Shown piece after piece: positions 48,094 to 61,925 of a stretch of DNA of 64,000 nucleotides. This DNA comes from Aristolochia californica (taxonomy: Eukaryota > Streptophyta > Magnoliopsida > Piperales > Aristolochiaceae): positions 29,203,619-29,267,618 of the forward strand of contig JARWKL010000008.1 of assembly GCA_029961685.1 (NCBI GenBank). Direction: 5' to 3'. A program made the position numbers and the translations under genes. Within the stretch, counting starts at the first letter, position 1, and every line of letters begins with the position of its first letter. A model generated the notes under the pieces. It was not told the origin of the DNA. It saw only the letters and a program-made list of their open reading frames with translations, and searched no databases.

Positions 48094-51000
48094 ATGATGC
48101 CAAAAATCTCAAGGAGTAGAAAAAATCAAATCCTCAAGTTGTTGGATATTTACCAGAGCCAAACAACCCACTTTTTGCCTATCCTTAAAAATCACAAACA
48201 CTTTTTGGAATTATCTCTCTCAGCATTTGTGGATGTTCAACTTTTCTTTTTCAGATCCAAACTTGAGTTTTCACTCTCCCATTTTTCTCGTAAACAAAAA
48301 AGACATGAGGATAAATAGATCGCAACAAAATAAAAATTTTAGAGTCCATGTATCCAAAAAAAAAACTTGAAAACCATAATAAATGTAAAAGTGAAGAAAA
48401 TTATTTCACGCACTATAAAAACAAACTCCAAGATTTTGTTATCCATGTATGGGAAATTCCACAAGTACAACCCCCTAATAATTAGCTTGGTGGAATTTTA
48501 TAGGAAAGGGACTTCTAACTGATCCTAACATGCATTAAATGTGGTGTCCATGCATGCCAGAAACATGTTGAGGATGCAAGTGGCCTAATGATGCCAAAAA
48601 TCTCAAGGAGTAGAAAAAATCAAATCCTCAAGTGGTTGCATATTTACCAGAGCCAAACAACCCACTTTTTGCCTATCCTTCAAAATCACAGATACTTTTT
48701 GGAATTATCTCTCTCAGTATTTGTGGATGTTCAACTTTTTTTTTTTCAGATCCAAACTTGAGTTTTCACTCTCCCATTTTTCTCGTAAACAAAAACGATA
48801 TAAGGCAAAATATATCGCAACAAAATGAAAATTTTAGAGTCCATGTATGCAAAAAAAAAAAATTGAAAACCATAATAAACGTAAAAGTGAAGAAAATTAT
48901 TTCACGCACTATAAAAACGAACTCCATGGTTTTGTTATCCATGTTTGGGAAATTCCACTAGTACAACCCCCTAATAATTAGCTTGGTGGAATTTTTTAGG
49001 AAAGGGACTTCTAACTCATCCTAACACGCTTTAAATGTGGTGTCCATGCATGCCAGAAACATGTTGAGGATGCAAGTGGCCTAATGACGCCAAAAATCTC
49101 AAGGAGTAGAAAAAATCAAATCCTCAAGTGGTTGGATATTTACCAGAGCCAAACAACCCACTTTTTGCCTATCCTTAAAAATCACAGACACTTTTTGGAA
49201 TTATCTCTCTCAGTATTTGTGGATGTTCAACTTTTTTTTTTCAGATCCAAACTTGAGTATTCACTCTCCCATTTTTCTCGTAAACAAAAACGATATAAGG
49301 CAAAATAGAGCGCAACAAAATGAAAATTTTAGAGTCCATGTATACAAAAAAAAAATTGAAAACCATAATAAATGTAAAAGTGAAGAAAATTATTTCACGC
49401 ACTACAAAAACAGACTCCAAGGTTTTGTTATCCTTGTATGGGAAATTCCACTAGTACAACCCCCTAATAATTATCTTGGTGGAATTTTATAGGAAAGGGA
49501 CTTCTAACTGATCCTAACATGCTTTAAATGTGGTGTCCATGCATGCCAGAAACATGTTGAGGATGCAAGTGGCCTAATGATGCCAAAAATCTAAAGGAGT
49601 AGAAAAAATCAAATACTCAAGTGGTTGGATATTTACCTGAGCCAAACAACCCACTTTTTGATTATCCTTAAAAATCACAGATACTTTTTGGAATTATCTC
49701 TCTCAGTATTTGTGGATGTTCAACTTTTTTTTTTCAGATCCAAACTTGAGTTTTCACTCTCCCATTTTTCTCGTAAACAAAAACGATATAAGGCAAAATA
49801 GATCGCAACAAAATGAAAATTTTAGAGTCCATGTATGCAACAAAAAAAATTTGAAAACCATAATAAACGTAAAAGTGAAGAAAATTATTTCACGCACTAT
49901 AAAAACAAACTCCAAGGTTTTCTTATCCATGTTTGGAAAATTCCACTAGTACAACCCCCTAATAATTAGCTTGGTGGAATTTTATAGGAAAGGGACTTCT
50001 AACAGATCCTAACATGCTTTAAATGTGGTGTCCATGCATGCCAGAAACATGTTGAGGATGCAAGTGGCCTAATGATGGCAAAAATCTCAAGGAGTAGAAA
50101 AAATCAAATCCTCAATTGGTTGGATATTGACCAGAGCCAAACAACCCACTTTTTGCCTATCCTTAAAAATCACACACACTTTTTGGAATTATCTCTATCA
50201 GCATTGTGGATGTTCAACTTTTTGTTTTCAGATCCAAACTTGAGTTTTCACTCTCCCATTTTTCTCGTAAACAAAAAAGACACGAGGCAAAATAGATCGC
50301 AACAAAATAAAAATTTTAGAGTCCATGTATGCAAAAAAAAATTTGAAAACCATAATAAATGTAAAAGTGAAGAAAATTATTTCACGCACTATAAAAACAA
50401 ACTCCAAGGTTTTGTTATCCATGTATGAGAAATTCCACAAGTACAACCCCCTAATAATTAGCTTGGTGGAATTTTATAGGAAAGGGAGTTCTAACTGATC
50501 CTAACATGCTTTAAATGTGGTGTCCATGCATGCCAGAAACATGTTGAGGATGCAAGTGGCCTAATGATGCCAAAAATCTCAAGGAGTAGAAAAAATCAAA
50601 TCCTCAAGTGGTTGGATATTTTCCAGAGCCAAACAACCCACTTTTTGCCAATCCTTAAAAATCACAGACACTTTTTGGAATTATCTCTCTCAGCATTTGT
50701 GGATGTTCAACTTTTCTTTTTCAGATCCAAACTTGAGTTTTCACTCTCCCATTTTTCTCGTAAACAAAAAAGAGATGAGGCAAAATAGATCGCATGAAAA
50801 TGAAAATTTTAGAGTCCATGTATGCAAAAAAAAAAAAATAGAAAACCATAATAAATGTAAAAGTGAAGAAAATTATTTCACGCACTATAAAAACGAACCC
50901 CAAGGTTTTGTTATCCATGTTTGGGAAATTCCACTAGTACAACCCCCTAATAATTAGCTTGGTGGAATTTTTTAGGGAAGGGACTTCTAACTGATCCTAA

Positions 51001-51552
51001 CACGCTTTAAATGTGGTGTCCATGTATGCCAGAAACATGTTGAGGATGCAAGTGGCCTAATGATGCCAAAAATCTCAAGGAGTAGAAAAAATCAAATCCT
51101 CAAGTGGTTGGATATTTATTAGAGCCAAACAACCCACTTTTTGCCTATCCTTAAAAATCTCAGATACTTTTTGGAATTATCTCTCTCAGCATTTGTGGAT
51201 GTTCAACTTTTGTTTTTTCAGATCCAAACTTGAGTTTTCACTCTCCCATTTTTCTCGTAAACAAAAAAGACATAAGGCAAAATAGATCGCAACAAAATAA
51301 AATTTTAGAGTCCATGTGTGCAAACAAAAATTTGAAAACCATAATAAATGTAAAAGTAAAGAAAATTATTTCACGCACTATAAAAATGAACTCCAAGGTT
51401 TTGTTATCCATGTTTGCGAAATTCCACAAGTACAACCCCCTAATAATTAGTTTGGTGGAATTTTATAGGAAATGGAGTTCTAACTGATCTTAACATGCTT
51501 TAAATGTGGTGTCCATGCATGCCAGAAACAAGTTGAGGATGCAAGTGGCCTA
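48094..51552 (+). repeat. HOR copy 15 (canonical, 3459 bp)
   Basis: Monomer starts: m1 48094, m2 48588, m3 49084, m4 49577, m5 50072, m6 50564, m7 51060. Block IV marks are present, with 'gcaacaaaaaaaattt' in m4. m6 has one extra A in its poly-A tract. Confidence 0.96.
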
Positions 51553-54500
51553 ATGATGCCAAAAATCTCAAGGAGTAGAAAAAATCAAATCCTCAAGTTG
51601 TTGGATATTTACCAGAGCCAAACAACCCACTTTTTGCCTATCCTTAAAAATCACAAACACTTTTTGGAATTATCTCTCTCAGCATTTGTGGATGTTCAAC
51701 TTTTCTTTTTCAGATCCAAACTTGAGTTTTCACTCTCCCATTTTTCTCGTAAACAAAAAAGACATGAGGATAAATAGATCGCAACAAAATAAAAATTTTA
51801 GAGTCCATGTATCCAAAAAAAAAACTTGAAAACCATAATAAATGTAAAAGTGAAGAAAATTATTTCACGCACTATAAAAACAAACTCCAAGATTTTGTTA
51901 TCCATGTATGGGAAATTCCACAAGTACAACCCCCTAATAATTAGCTTGGTGGAATTTTATAGGAAAGGGACTTCTAACTGATCCTAACATGCATTAAATG
52001 TGGTGTCCATGCATGCCAGAAACATGTTGAGGATGCAAGTGGCCTAATGATGCCAAAAATCTCAAGGAGTAGAAAAAATCAAATCCTCAAGTGGTTGCAT
52101 ATTTACCAGAGCCAAACAACCCACTTTTTGCCTATCCTTCAAAATCACAGATACTTTTTGGAATTATCTCTCTCAGTATTTGTGGATGTTCAACTTTTTT
52201 TTTTTCAGATCCAAACTTGAGTTTTCACTCTCCCATTTTTCTCGTAAACAAAAACGATATAAGGCAAAATATATCGCAACAAAATGAAAATTTTAGAGTC
52301 CATGTATGCAAAAAAAAAAAATTGAAAACCATAATAAACGTAAAAGTGAAGAAAATTATTTCACGCACTATAAAAACGAACTCCATGGTTTTGTTATCCA
52401 TGTTTGGGAAATTCCACTAGTACAACCCCCTAATAATTAGCTTGGTGGAATTTTTTAGGAAAGGGACTTCTAACTCATCCTAACACGCTTTAAATGTGGT
52501 GTCCATGCATGCCAGAAACATGTTGAGGATGCAAGTGGCCTAATGACGCCAAAAATCTCAAGGAGTAGAAAAAATCAAATCCTCAAGTGGTTGGATATTT
52601 ACCAGAGCCAAACAACCCACTTTTTGCCTATCCTTAAAAATCACAGACACTTTTTGGAATTATCTCTCTCAGTATTTGTGGATGTTCAACTTTTTTTTTT
52701 CAGATCCAAACTTGAGTATTCACTCTCCCATTTTTCTCGTAAACAAAAACGATATAAGGCAAAATAGAGCGCAACAAAATGAAAATTTTAGAGTCCATGT
52801 ATACAAAAAAAAAATTGAAAACCATAATAAATGTAAAAGTGAAGAAAATTATTTCACGCACTACAAAAACAGACTCCAAGGTTTTGTTATCCTTGTATGG
52901 GAAATTCCACTAGTACAACCCCCTAATAATTATCTTGGTGGAATTTTATAGGAAAGGGACTTCTAACTGATCCTAACATGCTTTAAATGTGGTGTCCATG
53001 CATGCCAGAAACATGTTGAGGATGCAAGTGGCCTAATGATGCCAAAAATCTAAAGGAGTAGAAAAAATCAAATACTCAAGTGGTTGGATATTTACCTGAG
53101 CCAAACAACCCACTTTTTGATTATCCTTAAAAATCACAGATACTTTTTGGAATTATCTCTCTCAGTATTTGTGGATGTTCAACTTTTTTTTTTCAGATCC
53201 AAACTTGAGTTTTCACTCTCCCATTTTTCTCGTAAACAAAAACGATATAAGGCAAAATAGATCGCAACAAAATGAAAATTTTAGAGTCCATGTATGCAAC
53301 AAAAAAAATTTGAAAACCATAATAAACGTAAAAGTGAAGAAAATTATTTCACGCACTATAAAAACAAACTCCAAGGTTTTCTTATCCATGTTTGGAAAAT
53401 TCCACTAGTACAACCCCCTAATAATTAGCTTGGTGGAATTTTATAGGAAAGGGACTTCTAACAGATCCTAACATGCTTTAAATGTGGTGTCCATGCATGC
53501 CAGAAACATGTTGAGGATGCAAGTGGCCTAATGATGGCAAAAATCTCAAGGAGTAGAAAAAATCAAATCCTCAATTGGTTGGATATTGACCAGAGCCAAA
53601 CAACCCACTTTTTGCCTATCCTTAAAAATCACACACACTTTTTGGAATTATCTCTATCAGCATTGTGGATGTTCAACTTTTTGTTTTCAGATCCAAACTT
53701 GAGTTTTCACTCTCCCATTTTTCTCGTAAACAAAAAAGACACGAGGCAAAATAGATCGCAACAAAATAAAAATTTTAGAGTCCATGTATGCAAAAAAAAA
53801 TTTGAAAACCATAATAAATGTAAAAGTGAAGAAAATTATTTCACGCACTATAAAAACAAACTCCAAGGTTTTGTTATCCATGTATGAGAAATTCCACAAG
53901 TACAACCCCCTAATAATTAGCTTGGTGGAATTTTATAGGAAAGGGAGTTCTAACTGATCCTAACATGCTTTAAATGTGGTGTCCATGCATGCCAGAAACA
54001 TGTTGAGGATGCAAGTGGCCTAATGATGCCAAAAATCTCAAGGAGTAGAAAAAATCAAATCCTCAAGTGGTTGGATATTTTCCAGAGCCAAACAACCCAC
54101 TTTTTGCCAATCCTTAAAAATCACAGACACTTTTTGGAATTATCTCTCTCAGCATTTGTGGATGTTCAACTTTTCTTTTTCAGATCCAAACTTGAGTTTT
54201 CACTCTCCCATTTTTCTCGTAAACAAAAAAGAGATGAGGCAAAATAGATCGCATGAAAATGAAAATTTTAGAGTCCATGTATGCAAAAAAAAAAAATAGA
54301 AAACCATAATAAATGTAAAAGTGAAGAAAATTATTTCACGCACTATAAAAACGAACCCCAAGGTTTTGTTATCCATGTTTGGGAAATTCCACTAGTACAA
54401 CCCCCTAATAATTAGCTTGGTGGAATTTTTTAGGGAAGGGACTTCTAACTGATCCTAACACGCTTTAAATGTGGTGTCCATGTATGCCAGAAACATGTTG

Positions 54501-55010
54501 AGGATGCAAGTGGCCTAATGATGCCAAAAATCTCAAGGAGTAGAAAAAATCAAATCCTCAAGTGGTTGGATATTTATTAGAGCCAAACAACCCACTTTTT
54601 GCCTATCCTTAAAAATCTCAGATACTTTTTGGAATTATCTCTCTCAGCATTTGTGGATGTTCAACTTTTGTTTTTTCAGATCCAAACTTGAGTTTTCACT
54701 CTCCCATTTTTCTCGTAAACAAAAAAGACATAAGGCAAAATAGATCGCAACAAAATAAAATTTTAGAGTCCATGTGTGCAAACAAAAATTTGAAAACCAT
54801 AATAAATGTAAAAGTAAAGAAAATTATTTCACGCACTATAAAAATGAACTCCAAGGTTTTGTTATCCATGTTTGCGAAATTCCACAAGTACAACCCCCTA
54901 ATAATTAGTTTGGTGGAATTTTATAGGAAATGGAGTTCTAACTGATCTTAACATGCTTTAAATGTGGTGTCCATGCATGCCAGAAACAAGTTGAGGATGC
55001 AAGTGGCCTA
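51553..55010 (+). repeat. HOR copy 16 (canonical, 3458 bp)
   Basis: Monomer starts: m1 51553, m2 52047, m3 52543, m4 53036, m5 53531, m6 54023, m7 54518. Block IV marks are present, with 'gcaacaaaaaaaattt' in m4. Confidence 0.96.
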
Positions 55011-58000
55011 ATGATGCCAAAAATCTCAAGGAGTAGAAAAAATCAAATCCTCAAGTTGTTGGATATTTACCAGAGCCAAACAACCCACTTTTTGCCTATC
55101 CTTAAAAATCACAAACACTTTTTGGAATTATCTCTCTCAGCATTTGTGGATGTTCAACTTTTCTTTTTCAGATCCAAACTTGAGTTTTCACTCTCCCATT
55201 TTTCTCGTAAACAAAAAAGACATGAGGATAAATAGATCGCAACAAAATAAAAATTTTAGAGTCCATGTATCCAAAAAAAAAACTTGAAAACCATAATAAA
55301 TGTAAAAGTGAAGAAAATTATTTCACGCACTATAAAAACAAACTCCAAGATTTTGTTATCCATGTATGGGAAATTCCACAAGTACAACCCCCTAATAATT
55401 AGCTTGGTGGAATTTTATAGGAAAGGGACTTCTAACTGATCCTAACATGCATTAAATGTGGTGTCCATGCATGCCAGAAACATGTTGAGGATGCAAGTGG
55501 CCTAATGATGCCAAAAATCTCAAGGAGTAGAAAAAATCAAATCCTCAAGTGGTTGCATATTTACCAGAGCCAAACAACCCACTTTTTGCCTATCCTTCAA
55601 AATCACAGATACTTTTTGGAATTATCTCTCTCAGTATTTGTGGATGTTCAACTTTTTTTTTTTCAGATCCAAACTTGAGTTTTCACTCTCCCATTTTTCT
55701 CGTAAACAAAAACGATATAAGGCAAAATATATCGCAACAAAATGAAAATTTTAGAGTCCATGTATGCAAAAAAAAAAAATTGAAAACCATAATAAACGTA
55801 AAAGTGAAGAAAATTATTTCACGCACTATAAAAACGAACTCCATGGTTTTGTTATCCATGTTTGGGAAATTCCACTAGTACAACCCCCTAATAATTAGCT
55901 TGGTGGAATTTTTTAGGAAAGGGACTTCTAACTCATCCTAACACGCTTTAAATGTGGTGTCCATGCATGCCAGAAACATGTTGAGGATGCAAGTGGCCTA
56001 ATGACGCCAAAAATCTCAAGGAGTAGAAAAAATCAAATCCTCAAGTGGTTGGATATTTACCAGAGCCAAACAACCCACTTTTTGCCTATCCTTAAAAATC
56101 ACAGACACTTTTTGGAATTATCTCTCTCAGTATTTGTGGATGTTCAACTTTTTTTTTTCAGATCCAAACTTGAGTATTCACTCTCCCATTTTTCTCGTAA
56201 ACAAAAACGATATAAGGCAAAATAGAGCGCAACAAAATGAAAATTTTAGAGTCCATGTATACAAAAAAAAAATTGAAAACCATAATAAATGTAAAAGTGA
56301 AGAAAATTATTTCACGCACTACAAAAACAGACTCCAAGGTTTTGTTATCCTTGTATGGGAAATTCCACTAGTACAACCCCCTAATAATTATCTTGGTGGA
56401 ATTTTATAGGAAAGGGACTTCTAACTGATCCTAACATGCTTTAAATGTGGTGTCCATGCATGCCAGAAACATGTTGAGGATGCAAGTGGCCTAATGATGC
56501 CAAAAATCTAAAGGAGTAGAAAAAATCAAATACTCAAGTGGTTGGATATTTACCTGAGCCAAACAACCCACTTTTTGATTATCCTTAAAAATCACAGATA
56601 CTTTTTGGAATTATCTCTCTCAGTATTTGTGGATGTTCAACTTTTTTTTTTCAGATCCAAACTTGAGTTTTCACTCTCCCATTTTTCTCGTAAACAAAAA
56701 CGATATAAGGCAAAATAGATCGCAACAAAATGAAAATTTTAGAGTCCATGTATGCAAAAAAAAAATTTGAAAACCATAATAAACGTAAAAGTGAAGAAAA
56801 TTATTTCACGCACTATAAAAACAAACTCCAAGGTTTTCTTATCCATGTTTGGAAAATTCCACTAGTACAACCCCCTAATAATTAGCTTGGTGGAATTTTA
56901 TAGGAAAGGGACTTCTAACAGATCCTAACATGCTTTAAATGTGGTGTCCATGCATGCCAGAAACATGTTGAGGATGCAAGTGGCCTAATGATGGCAAAAA
57001 TCTCAAGGAGTAGAAAAAATCAAATCCTCAATTGGTTGGATATTGACCAGAGCCAAACAACCCACTTTTTGCCTATCCTTAAAAATCACACACACTTTTT
57101 GGAATTATCTCTATCAGCATTGTGGATGTTCAACTTTTTGTTTTCAGATCCAAACTTGAGTTTTCACTCTCCCATTTTTCTCGTAAACAAAAAAGACACG
57201 AGGCAAAATAGATCGCAACAAAATAAAAATTTTAGAGTCCATGTATGCAAAAAAAAATTTGAAAACCATAATAAATGTAAAAGTGAAGAAAATTATTTCA
57301 CGCACTATAAAAACAAACTCCAAGGTTTTGTTATCCATGTATGAGAAATTCCACAAGTACAACCCCCTAATAATTAGCTTGGTGGAATTTTATAGGAAAG
57401 GGAGTTCTAACTGATCCTAACATGCTTTAAATGTGGTGTCCATGCATGCCAGAAACATGTTGAGGATGCAAGTGGCCTAATGATGCCAAAAATCTCAAGG
57501 AGTAGAAAAAATCAAATCCTCAAGTGGTTGGATATTTTCCAGAGCCAAACAACCCACTTTTTGCCAATCCTTAAAAATCACAGACACTTTTTGGAATTAT
57601 CTCTCTCAGCATTTGTGGATGTTCAACTTTTCTTTTTCAGATCCAAACTTGAGTTTTCACTCTCCCATTTTTCTCGTAAACAAAAAAGAGATGAGGCAAA
57701 ATAGATCGCATGAAAATGAAAATTTTAGAGTCCATGTATGCAAAAAAAAAAAATAGAAAACCATAATAAATGTAAAAGTGAAGAAAATTATTTCACGCAC
57801 TATAAAAACGAACCCCAAGGTTTTGTTATCCATGTTTGGGAAATTCCACTAGTACAACCCCCTAATAATTAGCTTGGTGGAATTTTTTAGGGAAGGGACT
57901 TCTAACTGATCCTAACACGCTTTAAATGTGGTGTCCATGTATGCCAGAAACATGTTGAGGATGCAAGTGGCCTAATGATGCCAAAAATCTCAAGGAGTAG

Positions 58001-58467
58001 AAAAAATCAAATCCTCAAGTGGTTGGATATTTATTAGAGCCAAACAACCCACTTTTTGCCTATCCTTAAAAATCTCAGATACTTTTTGGAATTATCTCTC
58101 TCAGCATTTGTGGATGTTCAACTTTTGTTTTTTCAGATCCAAACTTGAGTTTTCACTCTCCCATTTTTCTCGTAAACAAAAAAGACATAAGGCAAAATAG
58201 ATCGCAACAAAATAAAATTTTAGAGTCCATGTGTGCAAACAAAAATTTGAAAACCATAATAAATGTAAAAGTAAAGAAAATTATTTCACGCACTATAAAA
58301 ATGAACTCCAAGGTTTTGTTATCCATGTTTGCGAAATTCCACAAGTACAACCCCCTAATAATTAGTTTGGTGGAATTTTATAGGAAATGGAGTTCTAACT
58401 GATCTTAACATGCTTTAAATGTGGTGTCCATGCATGCCAGAAACAAGTTGAGGATGCAAGTGGCCTA
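55011..58467 (+). repeat. HOR copy 17 (canonical, 3457 bp)
   Basis: Monomer starts: m1 55011, m2 55505, m3 56001, m4 56494, m5 56988, m6 57480, m7 57975. Block IV marks are present. m4 has the uninterrupted poly-A form, as in copy 14. Confidence 0.96.
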
Positions 58468-61400
58468 ATGATGCCAAAAATCTCAAGGAGTAGAAAAAAT
58501 CAAATCCTCAAGTTGTTGGATATTTACCAGAGCCAAACAACCCACTTTTTGCCTATCCTTAAAAATCACAAACACTTTTTGGAATTATCTCTCTCAGCAT
58601 TTGTGGATGTTCAACTTTTCTTTTTCAGATCCAAACTTGAGTTTTCACTCTCCCATTTTTCTCGTAAACAAAAAAGACATGAGGATAAATAGATCGCAAC
58701 AAAATAAAAATTTTAGAGTCCATGTATCCAAAAAAAAAACTTGAAAACCATAATAAATGTAAAAGTGAAGAAAATTATTTCACGCACTATAAAAACAAAC
58801 TCCAAGATTTTGTTATCCATGTATGGGAAATTCCACAAGTACAACCCCCTAATAATTAGCTTGGTGGAATTTTATAGGAAAGGGACTTCTAACTGATCCT
58901 AACATGCATTAAATGTGGTGTCCATGCATGCCAGAAACATGTTGAGGATGCAAGTGGCCTAATGATGCCAAAAATCTCAAGGAGTAGAAAAAATCAAATC
59001 CTCAAGTGGTTGCATATTTACCAGAGCCAAACAACCCACTTTTTGCCTATCCTTCAAAATCACAGATACTTTTTGGAATTATCTCTCTCAGTATTTGTGG
59101 ATGTTCAACTTTTTTTTTTTCAGATCCAAACTTGAGTTTTCACTCTCCCATTTTTCTCGTAAACAAAAACGATATAAGGCAAAATATATCGCAACAAAAT
59201 GAAAATTTTAGAGTCCATGTATGCAAAAAAAAAAAATTGAAAACCATAATAAACGTAAAAGTGAAGAAAATTATTTCACGCACTATAAAAACGAACTCCA
59301 TGGTTTTGTTATCCATGTTTGGGAAATTCCACTAGTACAACCCCCTAATAATTAGCTTGGTGGAATTTTTTAGGAAAGGGACTTCTAACTCATCCTAACA
59401 CGCTTTAAATGTGGTGTCCATGCATGCCAGAAACATGTTGAGGATGCAAGTGGCCTAATGACGCCAAAAATCTCAAGGAGTAGAAAAAATCAAATCCTCA
59501 AGTGGTTGGATATTTACCAGAGCCAAACAACCCACTTTTTGCCTATCCTTAAAAATCACAGACACTTTTTGGAATTATCTCTCTCAGTATTTGTGGATGT
59601 TCAACTTTTTTTTTTCAGATCCAAACTTGAGTATTCACTCTCCCATTTTTCTCGTAAACAAAAACGATATAAGGCAAAATAGAGCGCAACAAAATGAAAA
59701 TTTTAGAGTCCATGTATACAAAAAAAAAATTGAAAACCATAATAAATGTAAAAGTGAAGAAAATTATTTCACGCACTACAAAAACAGACTCCAAGGTTTT
59801 GTTATCCTTGTATGGGAAATTCCACTAGTACAACCCCCTAATAATTATCTTGGTGGAATTTTATAGGAAAGGGACTTCTAACTGATCCTAACATGCTTTA
59901 AATGTGGTGTCCATGCATGCCAGAAACATGTTGAGGATGCAAGTGGCCTAATGATGCCAAAAATCTAAAGGAGTAGAAAAAATCAAATACTCAAGTGGTT
60001 GGATATTTACCTGAGCCAAACAACCCACTTTTTGATTATCCTTAAAAATCACAGATACTTTTTGGAATTATCTCTCTCAGTATTTGTGAATGTTCAACTT
60101 TTTTTTTTCAGATCCAAACTTGAGTTTTCACTCTCCCATTTTTCTCGTAAACAAAAACGATATAAGGCAAAATAGATCGCAACAAAATGAAAATTTTAGA
60201 GTCCATGTATGCAACAAAAAAAATTTGAAAACCATAATAAACGTAAAAGTGAAGAAAATTATTTCACGCACTATAAAAACAAACTCCAAGGTTTTCTTAT
60301 CCATGTTTGGAAAATTCCACTAGTACAACCCCCTAATAATTAGCTTGGTGGAATTTTATAGGAAAGGGACTTCTAACAGATCCTAACATGCTTTAAATGT
60401 GGTGTCCATGCATGCCAGAAACATGTTGAGGATGCAAGTGGCCTAATGATGGCAAAAATCTCAAGGAGTAGAAAAAATCAAATCCTCAATTGGTTGGATA
60501 TTGACCAGAGCCAAACAACCCACTTTTTGCCTATCCTTAAAAATCACACACACTTTTTGGAATTATCTCTATCAGCATTGTGGATGTTCAACTTTTTGTT
60601 TTCAGATCCAAACTTGAGTTTTCACTCTCCCATTTTTCTCGTAAACAAAAAAGACACGAGGCAAAATAGATCGCAACAAAATAAAAATTTTAGAGTCCAT
60701 GTATGCAAAAAAAAATTTGAAAACCATAATAAATGTAAAAGTGAAGAAAATTATTTCACGCACTATAAAAACAAACTCCAAGGTTTTGTTATCCATGTAT
60801 GAGAAATTCCACAAGTACAACCCCCTAATAATTAGCTTGGTGGAATTTTATAGGAAAGGGAGTTCTAACTGATCCTAACATGCTTTAAATGTGGTGTCCA
60901 TGCATGCCAGAAACATGTTGAGGATGCAAGTGGCCTAATGATGCCAAAAATCTCAAGGAGTAGAAAAAATCAAATCCTCAAGTGGTTGGATATTTTCCAG
61001 AGCCAAACAACCCACTTTTTGCCAATCCTTAAAAATCACAGACACTTTTTGGAATTATCTCTCTCAGCATTTGTGGATGTTCAACTTTTCTTTTTCAGAT
61101 CCAAACTTGAGTTTTCACTCTCCCATTTTTCTCGTAAACAAAAAAGAGATGAGGCAAAATAGATCGCATGAAAATGAAAATTTTAGAGTCCATGTATGCA
61201 AAAAAAAAAAATAGAAAACCATAATAAATGTAAAAGTGAAGAAAATTATTTCACGCACTATAAAAACGAACCCCAAGGTTTTGTTATCCATGTTTGGGAA
61301 ATTCCACTAGTACAACCCCCTAATAATTAGCTTGGTGGAATTTTTTAGGGAAGGGACTTCTAACTGATCCTAACACGCTTTAAATGTGGTGTCCATGTAT

Positions 61401-61925
61401 GCCAGAAACATGTTGAGGATGCAAGTGGCCTAATGATGCCAAAAATCTCAAGGAGTAGAAAAAATCAAATCCTCAAGTGGTTGGATATTTATTAGAGCCA
61501 AACAACCCACTTTTTGCCTATCCTTAAAAATCTCAGATACTTTTTGGAATTATCTCTCTCAGCATTTGTGGATGTTCAACTTTTGTTTTTTCAGATCCAA
61601 ACTTGAGTTTTCACTCTCCCATTTTTCTCGTAAACAAAAAAGACATAAGGCAAAATAGATCGCAACAAAATAAAATTTTAGAGTCCATGTGTGCAAACAA
61701 AAATTTGAAAACCATAATAAATGTAAAAGTAAAGAAAATTATTTCACGCACTATAAAAATGAACTCCAAGGTTTTGTTATCCATGTTTGCGAAATTCCAC
61801 AAGTACAACCCCCTAATAATTAGTTTGGTGGAATTTTATAGGAAATGGACTTCTAACTGATCTTAACATGCTTTAAATGTGGTGTCCATGCATGCCAGAA
61901 ACAAGTTGAGGATGCAAGTGGCCTA
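58468..61925 (+). repeat. HOR copy 18 (canonical, 3458 bp)
   Basis: Monomer starts: m1 58468, m2 58962, m3 59458, m4 59951, m5 60446, m6 60938, m7 61433. Block IV marks are present in m2 to m5, but m7 reads 'aaatggacttc', the form of copies 1-11, instead of the block IV 'aaatggagttc'. Private: 'tatttgtgaatg' in m4 near 60089. Confidence 0.96.
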
